A stretch of DNA of 33,525 nt from NCBI RefSeq assembly GCF_003024235.1, contig NZ_KZ679102.1:1-33525 (forward strand), read 5' to 3'. Positions 8,365-20,065 of this stretch are shown here, piece by piece. Position 1 is the stretch's first letter; each line of letters starts with the position of its first letter. Origin of the DNA: Arenimonas caeni (GTDB taxonomy: Bacteria; Pseudomonadota; Gammaproteobacteria; Xanthomonadales; Xanthomonadaceae). A program made the position numbers and the translations under genes. The notes beneath the pieces were generated by a model, which was given only the letters and a program-made list of their open reading frames with translations, ran no database searches and was not told the DNA's origin.

Positions 8365-11300
8365 TCAGGGCTGCTGCACCGTGATCGTGGCCGGCGCGGC
8401 GCGACCCACGCCGCGCAGCTCGGGCCGGTACATGTCCTCGGCCTGCGGCGGCGGCACCACGTAGGTGCCCGGCGTCACCGCGCGCACCAGGTAGAACAGG
8501 TGCGCCGCCTGGCCGCGCTCGAGCTGCAGCGCCGCCACGTAGCGGTCGTCGCGGAACTCCTCGTGCAGCAGCTGCGCGGCGTAGTCGCGCTCCGAGACCG
8601 TGACGCCATTGATCACCACGCCGGCCCACTGGTCCGGATCGGCCAGGTTGAGGTTTTCGATCTCCAGGCCGGCCGGCAGGTGGTCGACCACCAGCGCATC
8701 GGGCATGGCTTCGCGCGCCTCGATGCGCAGGGCCGCCACCAGCACCTCGCCTTCGCGCAGCGGCCCGGGCTTCCAGGGCTTGCCGTCGGGCGTGTGCCAG
8801 CTGCGCACGATGCTGATGGACGAATCGTCGAAGGCCGGCGCGGTGCGCGGGATGCCGGCGACGTCGACGATGGCGAACACCGGCGCCTGGCTGTCGGCCG
8901 CGAAGCGCACGCCGGCGGCGAGGTCGCCGTAGCCGAGCGTGCGGCTGGCCGAGCGGTCGGGCTGCAGCGCCTGGGCCTCGCCGCCGACGCTGATCGTGCC
9001 GGCGAAGGTGCGTTCGGCGTCGAGCAGCAGGCTGCGGCCCAGGCGCGCCAGCGCCACCTGCTCCTGCGTGCTGTACCAGGCGTACCGCTCGCGGCCGCGC
9101 GACTGCAGGTCGCGCGAGAGCGCCAGCAGGCGGTCGTCCTGGCCGGCCGCGGCATGCCCGTTCTCGCGCAGCAGGGCCAGCACCATGGCCTCGTCGCGCA
9201 GGTCGGAGCCGTAGTCGCCCAGCCAGCGCGGCCGCTTCGACACCTTGGCCAGGCCTTCGGCGACGGCCTTGTCGCCGCGCGCCGAATCACCCTGCAGCTG
9301 CAGCGCCAGGCCCAGGTGCACCAGCGGCAGGCCGGTCAGCGACTTGCCGCGCTGGTTGTCATGCAGCGCACGCAGCGTGCCCAGCGGCGCCCGGTTCAGG
9401 CGCGCCAGCACGTAGCCGGCGTAGGCCTGGTAGGCGAAGCGAAGGTGCTCGGACTGGTCGTAGCTGTAGAACGGCAGGCCACCGGTGAGCAGGTCCTCGT
9501 TGAGCCGCTCGAGCGTCTTTTGCAGCATCGCCTCGGGCACGGCGAAGCCGGCCTCGCGCGCCGCGAGCAGGAACTCGGCGATGGTGGGCGTGAGCACCGC
9601 CGCCGTGTCGCGGCCGCCCCACATCGAGAAATGGCCGTTTTCGAGCTGCAGCGCCGCCAGCCGGCTGAAGGCCGCTTCCAGGCGCCGGCGCCGCTCGTCG
9701 GCCGACAGGCCGGGGAAGCCCATGCGGGCGGCGTGGTCCTGGTCGAGCAGCAGCGCCGCGTAGCCCCGCGAGGTGGTCTGTTCGACGCAGCCGTAGGGGT
9801 AGTCGAGCAGCTCGCGCAGGGCGCGCGCGAACGGCACCGGCGGCTGCACCCCGAGGCTGAGCCGCGCCGACACCGTCGCCGGGAGCAGCCCCTCGGCCAG
9901 GTTCGGGCCGAGCGAAAGCGTCGCGCCCGGTTCGACCGAATACGCATTCGAACGCGCCACGCCGCCCCAGGCCGCCCGCACCGGCAGGTCGAAGGCGCGG
10001 TTGACGCTGCGACCGTTGCCCTCCACCGAGAGCCTGAGCACGCCGGTGGCCACGCCGTCGGTGGCGGTGAGCGGGAAGCTGAGCGTGGACTTGCCCTCCG
10101 CCGCCAGCGTCACCGTGCGCCGGCCGTTGCCGACCGCCAGCGGGCCCTCGGTGTCGAGCACCACGCGGAACTCGCCGGCCTCGCCGGTGAAGTTCTGCAG
10201 GTCGATGGTGACGGTGCTGCGGTCGCCCGGGGCCAGCACGCGCGGCGCGCTGAGCTCGGCGAGCACCGGCGCGCGCAGCACGCTTTCGGCGCTGGCCTGG
10301 CCGTAGCTGGTTTCGCCGAACACCAGGGCCGAGACCCGCAGCGTGCCGTTGAAATCCGGCACCGGCAGGCTGACCGTCGCCCGGCCCTGAGCATCGAGCG
10401 CCACCGGGCCACTGAACAGGTCGACGGTCTTGACGCGCGCGGTCGGCCGGCGCGCCTGCGGCAGCGCCGCCAGTGCCATGTCGCCGCCGAAGCGCAGGCG
10501 GGCGCTTTCGCCCTCGAAGCTTTCGATCACGCGGCCGTAGAGGTCATAGGCATCCACGCCCAGCCGGCGCTGCGCGAAGAAATGCGCCGCGGCATCCGGC
10601 ACCGGGAAGCGGGTGATGTTGAGGATGCCCACGTCCACCGCAGAGATCGTCGCCCAGGCGGTCTGGCCGGCCAGCGCGGGTGCACTGACCACCACCGGCA
10701 GCTCACGCTCCGGCTCGGCCTGCGCCGGCGCCTCGATCGTCACCTCGACGCGGCGATCGCCGCGCGCCATCGGCACGTGCGCCACGCCGACCGCGCGCGC
10801 CGGCGTCACCTTCTCCAGCGCCGAACCGCCGCGCAGCACCAGCGCGGTGAGGTAGACGTCGTGGCGCTCCCAGTCCTCGGTGACCTTGAGCTCGTAGCTC
10901 GCGCCGGCCCTGGCTTCCAGCGGCTGCACGTGGAGCAGCTTGTCGGACTCGACCACCAGGATGCCCGGGCCCGGCTGCGACGGCGTCACCGTGACCACCA
11001 GGGTGTCGCCGGCGCGGTAGCCGGTCTTGTCGAGCGCAAGCTTGACCTTGTCGGGGCGCGCGTCGAGGCCGCGGTTCTGGTTGTCCCAGCTCCAGCCGGC
11101 GACGAAAGGCAGGCGCGTGAGCAGGCCGGTGGCCGGATCGCGCACCTCCAGCCGGTATTCGCCCCACTGCACCGGGAAGTCGATGCGCGTGCCGCCCTCG
11201 GCCCGGGCCGCGACTTCGCGGGTCTCGACGGTTTCGTAGCGCGCGGTGAAATCGAAGGCCCAGCCGCCGTCGTCCTGGCGCCAGTGGTAGTCGCGGATCT

Positions 11301-13269
11301 CGCGCACCAGGCTCACTTCCAGCGTGCCGGAGGCGAGCTTGCCGGCGATGTCGCTGCGCAACAGCTCGAAGCCGGCATTGCCGTTGGCCGGCGCGCCCTC
11401 CTTCGGGTCGAACAGCGGGCGCACGCCCACCAGCACCGGCGCCGGCCACACGCTGCGGCGCAGGCTGCGGGTGACCGGGCGGCCGCCGCTTTCGAACACG
11501 CTGCCGGTGACCAGCACCGCCACCGGGGCCGAAGGACTGGCCACTTCCTCGGGCAGCGCCAGATCGGTCGCGAAGCGGCCCTGGGCGTCGAGCGATTCAT
11601 CCACGACATCGCGCGGTTCGCGCGGCAGGGTGATCGTCGGGTCGCCGAACTGGTGGTCGGGCAGCGCCTGCACCGGGTTCAGGTCGGGCACCAGCGCGAG
11701 CTTTGCGGTGAAGCGGTTGCCTTCCGCCGGCGCGCCGTAGAGATAGGCCGCCTCGACCTCGAGCGCCAGCGCCTCGCCCGGCGCCAGCACGGGCTGCCGG
11801 CTCTCGAGCGCGAGCTTCATGCGCTCGGGCAGGAACTCCTCGATGCGCAGCGCCAGGCCCTGCACGACGTCCTTCGCGCCCGGCGCGGTGCGGAACTCGA
11901 CCTGCCAGCGTCCGGTCGGCGCCTCCGGCGGCAGGGCCTGCCGCCACTGGTAGTAGCCGCCCTCGCCCGGCTCGAGCCGGGTTTCGAGGTAGAGCTTGCC
12001 GTCGGGCTGGCGCAGGCCCAGGTACAGCGGCTGCGGCTTGACCGCGCGGCCGTCGTGGTCGCGCATCAGCGCCGACACCTGCAGCGTCTCGCCCGGCCGG
12101 TAGAGATCGCGCCCGGACCAGGCGAAGACATCGAACCAGGCCTGGGCGCGGCCGGCGACGGCGAACTCCGAGAGGTCGAGCGCCGGCTGGTTGAAGGGCA
12201 GCACCGAGACGTCGTTGCCCTTGCGCGCCACCAGCACGTGGCCGGCGTCGAGCTTGTAGGCAACCAGGGCGTTGCCGCTGGCGTCGGTGCCGGCCCTGGC
12301 CACCGCCTCGCCGCCGCGGTCGAGCACCTCGATCGAGACATCACCGGCACCCTGGCCGGTCTTGAGCGAGGCCGCGTGCACGAACACCTGGCCCTCGTAG
12401 GCGCGCACGTGCAACCCGAGGTCGCTGACGAAGAAGATGGCGGTGTCGTAGTCTTCTTCGTAAGCACCGACCCGGCGCATCAGCGCGAAATAGACGCCGG
12501 GCTGCTGCAGCTCGGCGATGTTCTGCACCGGCAGGTAGGACAGCCGGCGCTCGTTCGGCCCGCCGCCGAGCACGAAACGGTTGAGGTAGACCGGGTCGGC
12601 GACCCGGGTCAGCGCCACCCGGCCCCGCCAGCGGCTCTCGGCGAGTTCCCAGCCGCCGCGGCGGCCGCCGCGCTGGTAGCTGACGAAGAAATTGGCCACT
12701 TCGGCGTCGCGCACGCGCAGGAACTCGACGTCCACCTCCGGCACGTTCACCGACACCACCGGCAGGCCGCGGGTATCGCGCGCCGGCAGCACGCTGCCCT
12801 GCGAAGCGAAGCCCACCGCCGGCTCCACCGGCGCGGTGTCGAGCTCGCGGCGCTGCTCGCTGCCGAGGGTGCTGCCGTCGGCGGCGGCGAGTCCCGCCGC
12901 CACGGTCACGAGGTACTTGCGGCTGGCCTCGACGTAGGGGAAGTGCAGCACGCGGGCGCTGTCGTCGAGCACCCAGCTGCCCTTGACCACGGCCTCCTCA
13001 GGCCCGGTGACGGCGATCAGCGCGTCGAAATCCTGGCCCGCGGCCAGCGGCCGGGTGAAGCGCAGCTCGATGGCGGTCTGGCCGTCGTGGCGGCCGTGGC
13101 CGGCGGACTCGAGCGCGAAGCCTTCGAGCGCCGGGCGCGCGTCGACGGGCGTGGCGCCCTGCAGTTCGGGCACCCTGCCGCCTTCCTGCTGGCAGGCTGC
13201 AAGCACCAGCAGCAGTGCGAACCCAAGGGACAGCGCCGCAACGCGGCGAAGGACAGGCGAAGCAAACAT
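8365..13269 (-). CDS. yfhM: Bacterial alpha-2-macroglobulin lipoprotein with thioester (YfhM/ECAM type)
   Basis: Large periplasmic protease inhibitor of 1634 residues, the usual size (E. coli YfhM about 1650). The N-terminus is a lipoprotein signal with lipobox LAAC, making Cys26 the acylated residue. Asp is not at +2 (the sequence is CQQ), consistent with outer-membrane sorting. Repeated macroglobulin-like beta domains fill most of the protein. The thioester motif CVEQ is intact at Cys1161-Gln1164 in YPYGCVEQTTS, followed by the alpha/alpha-toroid thioester domain. Cleavage of a bait region by an attacking protease exposes the thioester and captures the protease covalently. The start at 13269 follows GGGAG by seven bases; this ribosome site lies in the loop of a hairpin. 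The downstream neighbour is pbpC; upstream are two HtrA-like genes. Confidence 0.95.
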   Translation of the reverse strand: MFASPVLRRVAALSLGFALLLVLAACQQEGGRVPELQGATPVDARPALEGFALESAGHGRHDGQTAIELRFTRPLAAGQDFDALIAVTGPEEAVVKGSWVLDDSARVLHFPYVEASRKYLVTVAAGLAAADGSTLGSEQRRELDTAPVEPAVGFASQGSVLPARDTRGLPVVSVNVPEVDVEFLRVRDAEVANFFVSYQRGGRRGGWELAESRWRGRVALTRVADPVYLNRFVLGGGPNERRLSYLPVQNIAELQQPGVYFALMRRVGAYEEDYDTAIFFVSDLGLHVRAYEGQVFVHAASLKTGQGAGDVSIEVLDRGGEAVARAGTDASGNALVAYKLDAGHVLVARKGNDVSVLPFNQPALDLSEFAVAGRAQAWFDVFAWSGRDLYRPGETLQVSALMRDHDGRAVKPQPLYLGLRQPDGKLYLETRLEPGEGGYYQWRQALPPEAPTGRWQVEFRTAPGAKDVVQGLALRIEEFLPERMKLALESRQPVLAPGEALALEVEAAYLYGAPAEGNRFTAKLALVPDLNPVQALPDHQFGDPTITLPREPRDVVDESLDAQGRFATDLALPEEVASPSAPVAVLVTGSVFESGGRPVTRSLRRSVWPAPVLVGVRPLFDPKEGAPANGNAGFELLRSDIAGKLASGTLEVSLVREIRDYHWRQDDGGWAFDFTARYETVETREVAARAEGGTRIDFPVQWGEYRLEVRDPATGLLTRLPFVAGWSWDNQNRGLDARPDKVKLALDKTGYRAGDTLVVTVTPSQPGPGILVVESDKLLHVQPLEARAGASYELKVTEDWERHDVYLTALVLRGGSALEKVTPARAVGVAHVPMARGDRRVEVTIEAPAQAEPERELPVVVSAPALAGQTAWATISAVDVGILNITRFPVPDAAAHFFAQRRLGVDAYDLYGRVIESFEGESARLRFGGDMALAALPQARRPTARVKTVDLFSGPVALDAQGRATVSLPVPDFNGTLRVSALVFGETSYGQASAESVLRAPVLAELSAPRVLAPGDRSTVTIDLQNFTGEAGEFRVVLDTEGPLAVGNGRRTVTLAAEGKSTLSFPLTATDGVATGVLRLSVEGNGRSVNRAFDLPVRAAWGGVARSNAYSVEPGATLSLGPNLAEGLLPATVSARLSLGVQPPVPFARALRELLDYPYGCVEQTTSRGYAALLLDQDHAARMGFPGLSADERRRRLEAAFSRLAALQLENGHFSMWGGRDTAAVLTPTIAEFLLAAREAGFAVPEAMLQKTLERLNEDLLTGGLPFYSYDQSEHLRFAYQAYAGYVLARLNRAPLGTLRALHDNQRGKSLTGLPLVHLGLALQLQGDSARGDKAVAEGLAKVSKRPRWLGDYGSDLRDEAMVLALLRENGHAAAGQDDRLLALSRDLQSRGRERYAWYSTQEQVALARLGRSLLLDAERTFAGTISVGGEAQALQPDRSASRTLGYGDLAAGVRFAADSQAPVFAIVDVAGIPRTAPAFDDSSISIVRSWHTPDGKPWKPGPLREGEVLVAALRIEAREAMPDALVVDHLPAGLEIENLNLADPDQWAGVVINGVTVSERDYAAQLLHEEFRDDRYVAALQLERGQAAHLFYLVRAVTPGTYVVPPPQAEDMYRPELRGVGRAAPATITVQQP

Positions 13270-13301
13270 GGCCGGGCTCCCGTTCGGACCCGGCCAGTAT
13301 A
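13267..13301 (-). promoter_or_regulatory. Candidate internal promoter and start-codon hairpin of the alpha-2-macroglobulin gene
   Basis: On the minus strand a TATACT -10 element (complement of 13296-13301) precedes a perfect seven-pair stem, arms 13289-13295 and 13270-13276. The 12-base loop carries the GGGAG ribosome site, and the ATG (13269-13267) touches the base of the stem. No good -35 was found. The expected RNA start would fall at or near the 5' arm of the hairpin. Confidence 0.45.
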
Positions 13302-13318
13302 GGCGGCTTGGTGCGGCC

Positions 13319-14104
13319 TCAGTCGGCACCGGCGACCGGCAACTTCGCCGCCTGGGCGGTGGCGGCGGCGACCTTGTCGATCGGGGTCATGCGCAGCACC
13401 AGGTCCGCCATGTCCAGGCCGACGCCGGTATTGCGCGTGCGCATCATCGAGGCCAGGTCCACGTCCACGTAGCCCATCGGGCGGCCGTCGTGCGAGAACG
13501 CCAGGCCGGGCACGCCGTCCACCAGCAGCCGGAAGGTCGGCGTGTGCGTCTCGCCAAGCACCAGGCCGGGGCGGAACACCGGCACCCCGCCCCACTCGTC
13601 GGAGGTGCGCAGCACGGAGAAATAGACCATGCCCGGCTCGGCGCGCACGCCGCGGGCGAGGTCGACGAAGGGCAGCGGCGCCGTAACGTCGCGCATCCGC
13701 AGCCAGGCCAGGCCAAGCGCGCTGTCGCGCGTGACCAGGTCGGCCGGCAGCCACTCGTCGCCGTCGGCCAGGCGCACGCGGAAATCGCGCGAGGTCGCCA
13801 CCGGCGCACCCTGCCCGCCTTCGCCCAGGCTGGAGAAGTCCAGGCTGATGGTGCGCTCGGGTACCAGCAGCAGGCCGTCGGCGCTCACCAGCACGGCCTG
13901 GGTACGGTCCTCGATGCGCTGCTCGTTGCCGGAGTTGGTCACCGACATGACGAACTTCACCGTCACGATCGCATCGGCATGCTGCCGGCCCAGCAGCGTG
14001 AACACTTCGCGGTAGTCCTCGAAGGCTTCCTTCGGCACCTCGGCGCGCGCCAGCGGCGCGGCCAGCAGCAGGACGAGGGCGAGTGCGGACAGTCGGGCGG
14101 TCAT
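13319..14104 (-). CDS. Secreted degenerate trypsin/HtrA-fold protein (pseudoprotease)
   Basis: A 261-residue exported protein with a clear signal peptide (MTARLSALALVLLLAAPLARA, cut after Ala21 by an AxA motif). Its body follows the HtrA protease pattern. AVLVSADGLLLVPERTI (70-86) matches the strand that normally ends in the catalytic His. RDSALGLAWLRM (126-137) matches the catalytic Asp strand DLAVL. DGVPGLAFSHDGRPMGYV (196-213) matches GNSGGPLVD..GRIVGV. By this alignment His is missing, Asp is Gly131 and Ser is Val198, so it should be catalytically dead. Its ATG overlaps the stop of the four-PDZ protease gene (ATGA), so the two are translationally coupled and may form a complex. Fold assignment is by eye; function is not known. 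Confidence 0.75.
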   Translation of the reverse strand: MTARLSALALVLLLAAPLARAEVPKEAFEDYREVFTLLGRQHADAIVTVKFVMSVTNSGNEQRIEDRTQAVLVSADGLLLVPERTISLDFSSLGEGGQGAPVATSRDFRVRLADGDEWLPADLVTRDSALGLAWLRMRDVTAPLPFVDLARGVRAEPGMVYFSVLRTSDEWGGVPVFRPGLVLGETHTPTFRLLVDGVPGLAFSHDGRPMGYVDVDLASMMRTRNTGVGLDMADLVLRMTPIDKVAAATAQAAKLPVAGAD

Positions 14105-16149
14105 GGCGTCTCCGTGAGCCAGTAGCGTTCGAGGTAGAGGATGCGCGTTTCCGGCCCGCGCAGCACCTGCACCGGGATCACCCGGCCGTTGCCCCCGGCC
14201 AGGGCCGCGTCGAGGGCCGCCTGCAGGCTGGCCAGATCGACGACCTCGCGCTCGCCCAGGCGCACGATGATGTCGCCGCGCTGCAGGTGCGCCAGCCCGG
14301 CGGGGCCGCCGGACTCGACGCCGTCGATGTGGACGCCGCGCTGGCCGGCCGGCAGCTGGCGGGCGGCGCGGTCGTAGAAGCCGAGCTCGCGGGTCTGGAT
14401 GCGCAGGCTGGCCAGCGCCAGCGTGCGCAGCGAGGCGGTGTTGGCGGGCGCCTCCACGAGCGGCGCGTCGAAGGCCAGCGCCTTGCCGGCGCGCAGCGCG
14501 TCCACGCGCACCCGGGTGCCGGGCGCGATGTCGCGCACGCGCTGGTGGAAGGGGTCGTCCGAGCTGTCGTTGGCCGCGCGCAACGGCACGCCATCGATCG
14601 CGGCCAGCAGGTCGCCCACCTTCGCGCCGGCGGCGGCCAGCGGGCTGCCCGGGTACACGCGGGTGATGCGGAAACCGGCGCCGCCCAGTTCCAGCTCGCG
14701 CGCCAGCGAAGAGGTGATGGGCTGCACCTCGACGCCCGCCCAGGCCTTGGGCAGTTCGGGCAGCGGCACCCGCAGCTGGTCGCCGTGCACCGGCACCAGC
14801 AGCGCGATGCGGCGCTCGGCGCCGCGCCGGAACTCCAGCACGCGCGCCTTGCCCCCGGCCGGCGGCTGGCCGGCCGCGGCCTCGAGCGCGGCGTGGTCGG
14901 GCACCGGCTGGCCGTCCACGGACAGCAGCAGGTCGCCTTCCGAGAGCGCCGGGCGGGCGATCGCCGCCGGGCCGCCCGGGCGCAGTCCGGTGACCAGCAG
15001 GCCGCGCTCGCCCTCGAGGTTGCGACGCCGGCCCATGGCCGCGGTCAGCTCGGCCAGGGACGCACCGAAGGGCGCGAAGGCGCGCTCCTCGCCGCGATCC
15101 TCGGGCTGGGCGCGGGTGCGCAGCCTCACGTCGCGGCGCCCGTCGGCATGCGCCACCCGCAGCGTCACCTCCGCCCCCACCGGCAGTTCGGCGATCCGCC
15201 GCTGCAGCGCCGGCACTTCCACCGGCTGGCGCGCCGTGACGGCCTCGCCGTCCACGGCCAGGATCCGGTCGCCGGCGCGCAGCCCGGCCTTCTCGGCGGC
15301 CGAGCCGCGCTCGACCGAATTCACCAGCACGCCCTCCTCCAGGCCCGTGCCCTTGAGCGAGCGCAGGCGGAAGCCCAGGTGCGAGCGTTTGATCTCGCCG
15401 CCCGCGACCAGCGCGTTCACCACGTCGCGGGCGTCGGGACCCGGGATGGCGAAGGCCAGGTCACCACCGAAGATCATGCCGCGCGTGTTCACGCCGACGA
15501 TGCGCCCGCGCAGGTCCACCAGCGGGCCGCCGGAATTGCCCGGCGCGATCGCCGCGTCGTGCTGGATCCAGGCGTAGTAGCGGCCGGTGGGTTCGTCGGC
15601 GCCCAGGCGGTCCTCGTAGTCGGCCTCGTCGTCGAACAGCGAGACCAGCAGGCGGCGCGGGTTGTTCACCACGCCGGCGCTCATCGAATTCGACAGGCCC
15701 CAGGGCGCGCCCATGGCCAGCACGGTGTCGCCCGGCGCCAGGTCGGGCTCGTCCGCGAAGCGGGCGTGGGCGAATACCTCGGGCGCCGGCGGCAGGGCCT
15801 GCAGCACGGCCAGGTCCGACAGCGTGTCGGCGCCGACCAGGCGGGCCGGCAGCTCGCGGCCATCGGCGAACACCACCCGGAAGCTCCTGCCGCTCTGGGT
15901 GACGTGGGCGTTGGTGGCGATGTGGCCCTCGGGCGTGACCACCGTGCCGCTGCCCGAAGACACGCTGAGCACCGGTTCGCCCTGCCTGAAGTCCTCGCGC
16001 ACCACCATGATGCTGACCACGACCGGCAGCACCTTGTCGCGGGCGGCGGCGATGGTGGTCGCGTCGGGAGCGGCCACGGGCGAAGCCAGGGCCGGAGTGA
16101 GGGCAAAGATGCAGGCAGCCAGCAGCGCGGCGGTGGTCTGGCGGATCAT
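14101..16149 (-). CDS. HtrA/DegP-like periplasmic serine protease with four PDZ domains
   Basis: Exported protein of 682 residues with a signal peptide (about 1-23, cut after LAS or nearby). The trypsin-like domain has an intact triad: His82 (ATNAHV), Asp112 (SDLAVL) and Ser206 (PGNSGGPL). Four PDZ-like units follow at about 257-345 (carboxylate-binding loop HLGF), 360-452, 470-563 (WAGV) and 580-672, each with a GDxIxxVDG-type segment such as AGDRILAVDG, EGDLLLSVDG, VGDLLAAIDG and RGDIIVRLGE. DegP and DegQ have two PDZ domains and about 450-475 residues, so this is enlarged. It likely degrades or holds misfolded envelope proteins. GGAG lies six bases before the ATG. It heads a run of four envelope genes and overlaps the next one by four bases. 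Confidence 0.9.
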   Translation of the reverse strand: MIRQTTAALLAACIFALTPALASPVAAPDATTIAAARDKVLPVVVSIMVVREDFRQGEPVLSVSSGSGTVVTPEGHIATNAHVTQSGRSFRVVFADGRELPARLVGADTLSDLAVLQALPPAPEVFAHARFADEPDLAPGDTVLAMGAPWGLSNSMSAGVVNNPRRLLVSLFDDEADYEDRLGADEPTGRYYAWIQHDAAIAPGNSGGPLVDLRGRIVGVNTRGMIFGGDLAFAIPGPDARDVVNALVAGGEIKRSHLGFRLRSLKGTGLEEGVLVNSVERGSAAEKAGLRAGDRILAVDGEAVTARQPVEVPALQRRIAELPVGAEVTLRVAHADGRRDVRLRTRAQPEDRGEERAFAPFGASLAELTAAMGRRRNLEGERGLLVTGLRPGGPAAIARPALSEGDLLLSVDGQPVPDHAALEAAAGQPPAGGKARVLEFRRGAERRIALLVPVHGDQLRVPLPELPKAWAGVEVQPITSSLARELELGGAGFRITRVYPGSPLAAAGAKVGDLLAAIDGVPLRAANDSSDDPFHQRVRDIAPGTRVRVDALRAGKALAFDAPLVEAPANTASLRTLALASLRIQTRELGFYDRAARQLPAGQRGVHIDGVESGGPAGLAHLQRGDIIVRLGEREVVDLASLQAALDAALAGGNGRVIPVQVLRGPETRILYLERYWLTETP

Positions 16150-16183
16150 CGTGGGCTCCGGAGGTGTCTGGCCTTAGGGTACA

Positions 16184-16209
16184 GGCCGCGCGGGGAGTTC
16201 CGCGCGGCC
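16184..16209 (-). terminator. Hairpin downstream of gyrA
   Basis: GGCCGCGCGG at 16184-16193 and CCGCGCGGCC at 16200-16209 form a perfect ten-pair stem with a six-base loop, 17 bases beyond the gyrA stop. There is no T run after it on the minus strand, so it may protect the 3' end or support Rho-dependent termination rather than act alone. The four-PDZ protease gene starts 35 bases further on. Confidence 0.45.
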
Positions 16210-16225
16210 CGGCCAGCGCCCGGGA

Positions 16226-18838
<2,613 letters not shown>

Positions 18839-18886
18839 TCGTGGTTCCGTTCAGTAGCCTGCGGGCAGGCGTTCAGGGGACGTGAA

Positions 18887-18895
18887 ATCATACCA
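18887..18895 (-). promoter_or_regulatory. Extended -10 promoter of gyrA
   Basis: On the minus strand the sequence TGGTATGAT (complement of 18887-18895) is an extended -10 element with no convincing -35. The leader of about 40 bases contains a short palindrome, GCCTGC at 18857-18862 facing GCAGGC at 18865-18870. Extended -10 promoters with weak -35 boxes are typical of supercoiling-sensitive gyrase genes, but sensitivity is not shown by sequence alone. Confidence 0.6.
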
Positions 18896-18941
18896 GAAAC
18901 CGCGCCCCGAAGGCAGGCTTTAGGCACGAAAAAACAAGGAC

Positions 18942-19991
<1,050 letters not shown>

Positions 19992-20020
19992 CTCGGGCGG
20001 CCTGTGCACGTGAATGTGCG

Positions 20021-20029
20021 AGTTTACCA
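20021..20029 (-). promoter_or_regulatory. Candidate extended -10 promoter of mtnA
   Basis: TGGTAAACT on the minus strand (complement of 20021-20029) lies 29 bases before the mtnA start. No clear -35. It is divergent from the -10 of the gene at 20066. Confidence 0.4.
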
Positions 20030-20053
20030 AGCCACGCCGCGCCGCCGTGGCGT

Positions 20054-20059
20054 TATGCT
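20054..20059 (+). promoter_or_regulatory. -10 element placed for a leaderless transcript
   Basis: TATGCT ends six bases before the ATG at 20066, so transcription would begin at or next to the A of the start codon. No Shine-Dalgarno sequence is present upstream of the ATG. Both facts point to a leaderless mRNA. Confidence 0.5.
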
Positions 20060-20065
20060 GCGGCC

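Noticed and set aside
8194-13302. Very long plus-strand open frame (about 1700 codons) opposite the alpha-2-macroglobulin and pbpC start
   Set aside because: Antisense to a gene with clear family motifs; the Arg/His/Ala/Gln-rich composition without domains is the usual mirror of high GC at third codon positions.
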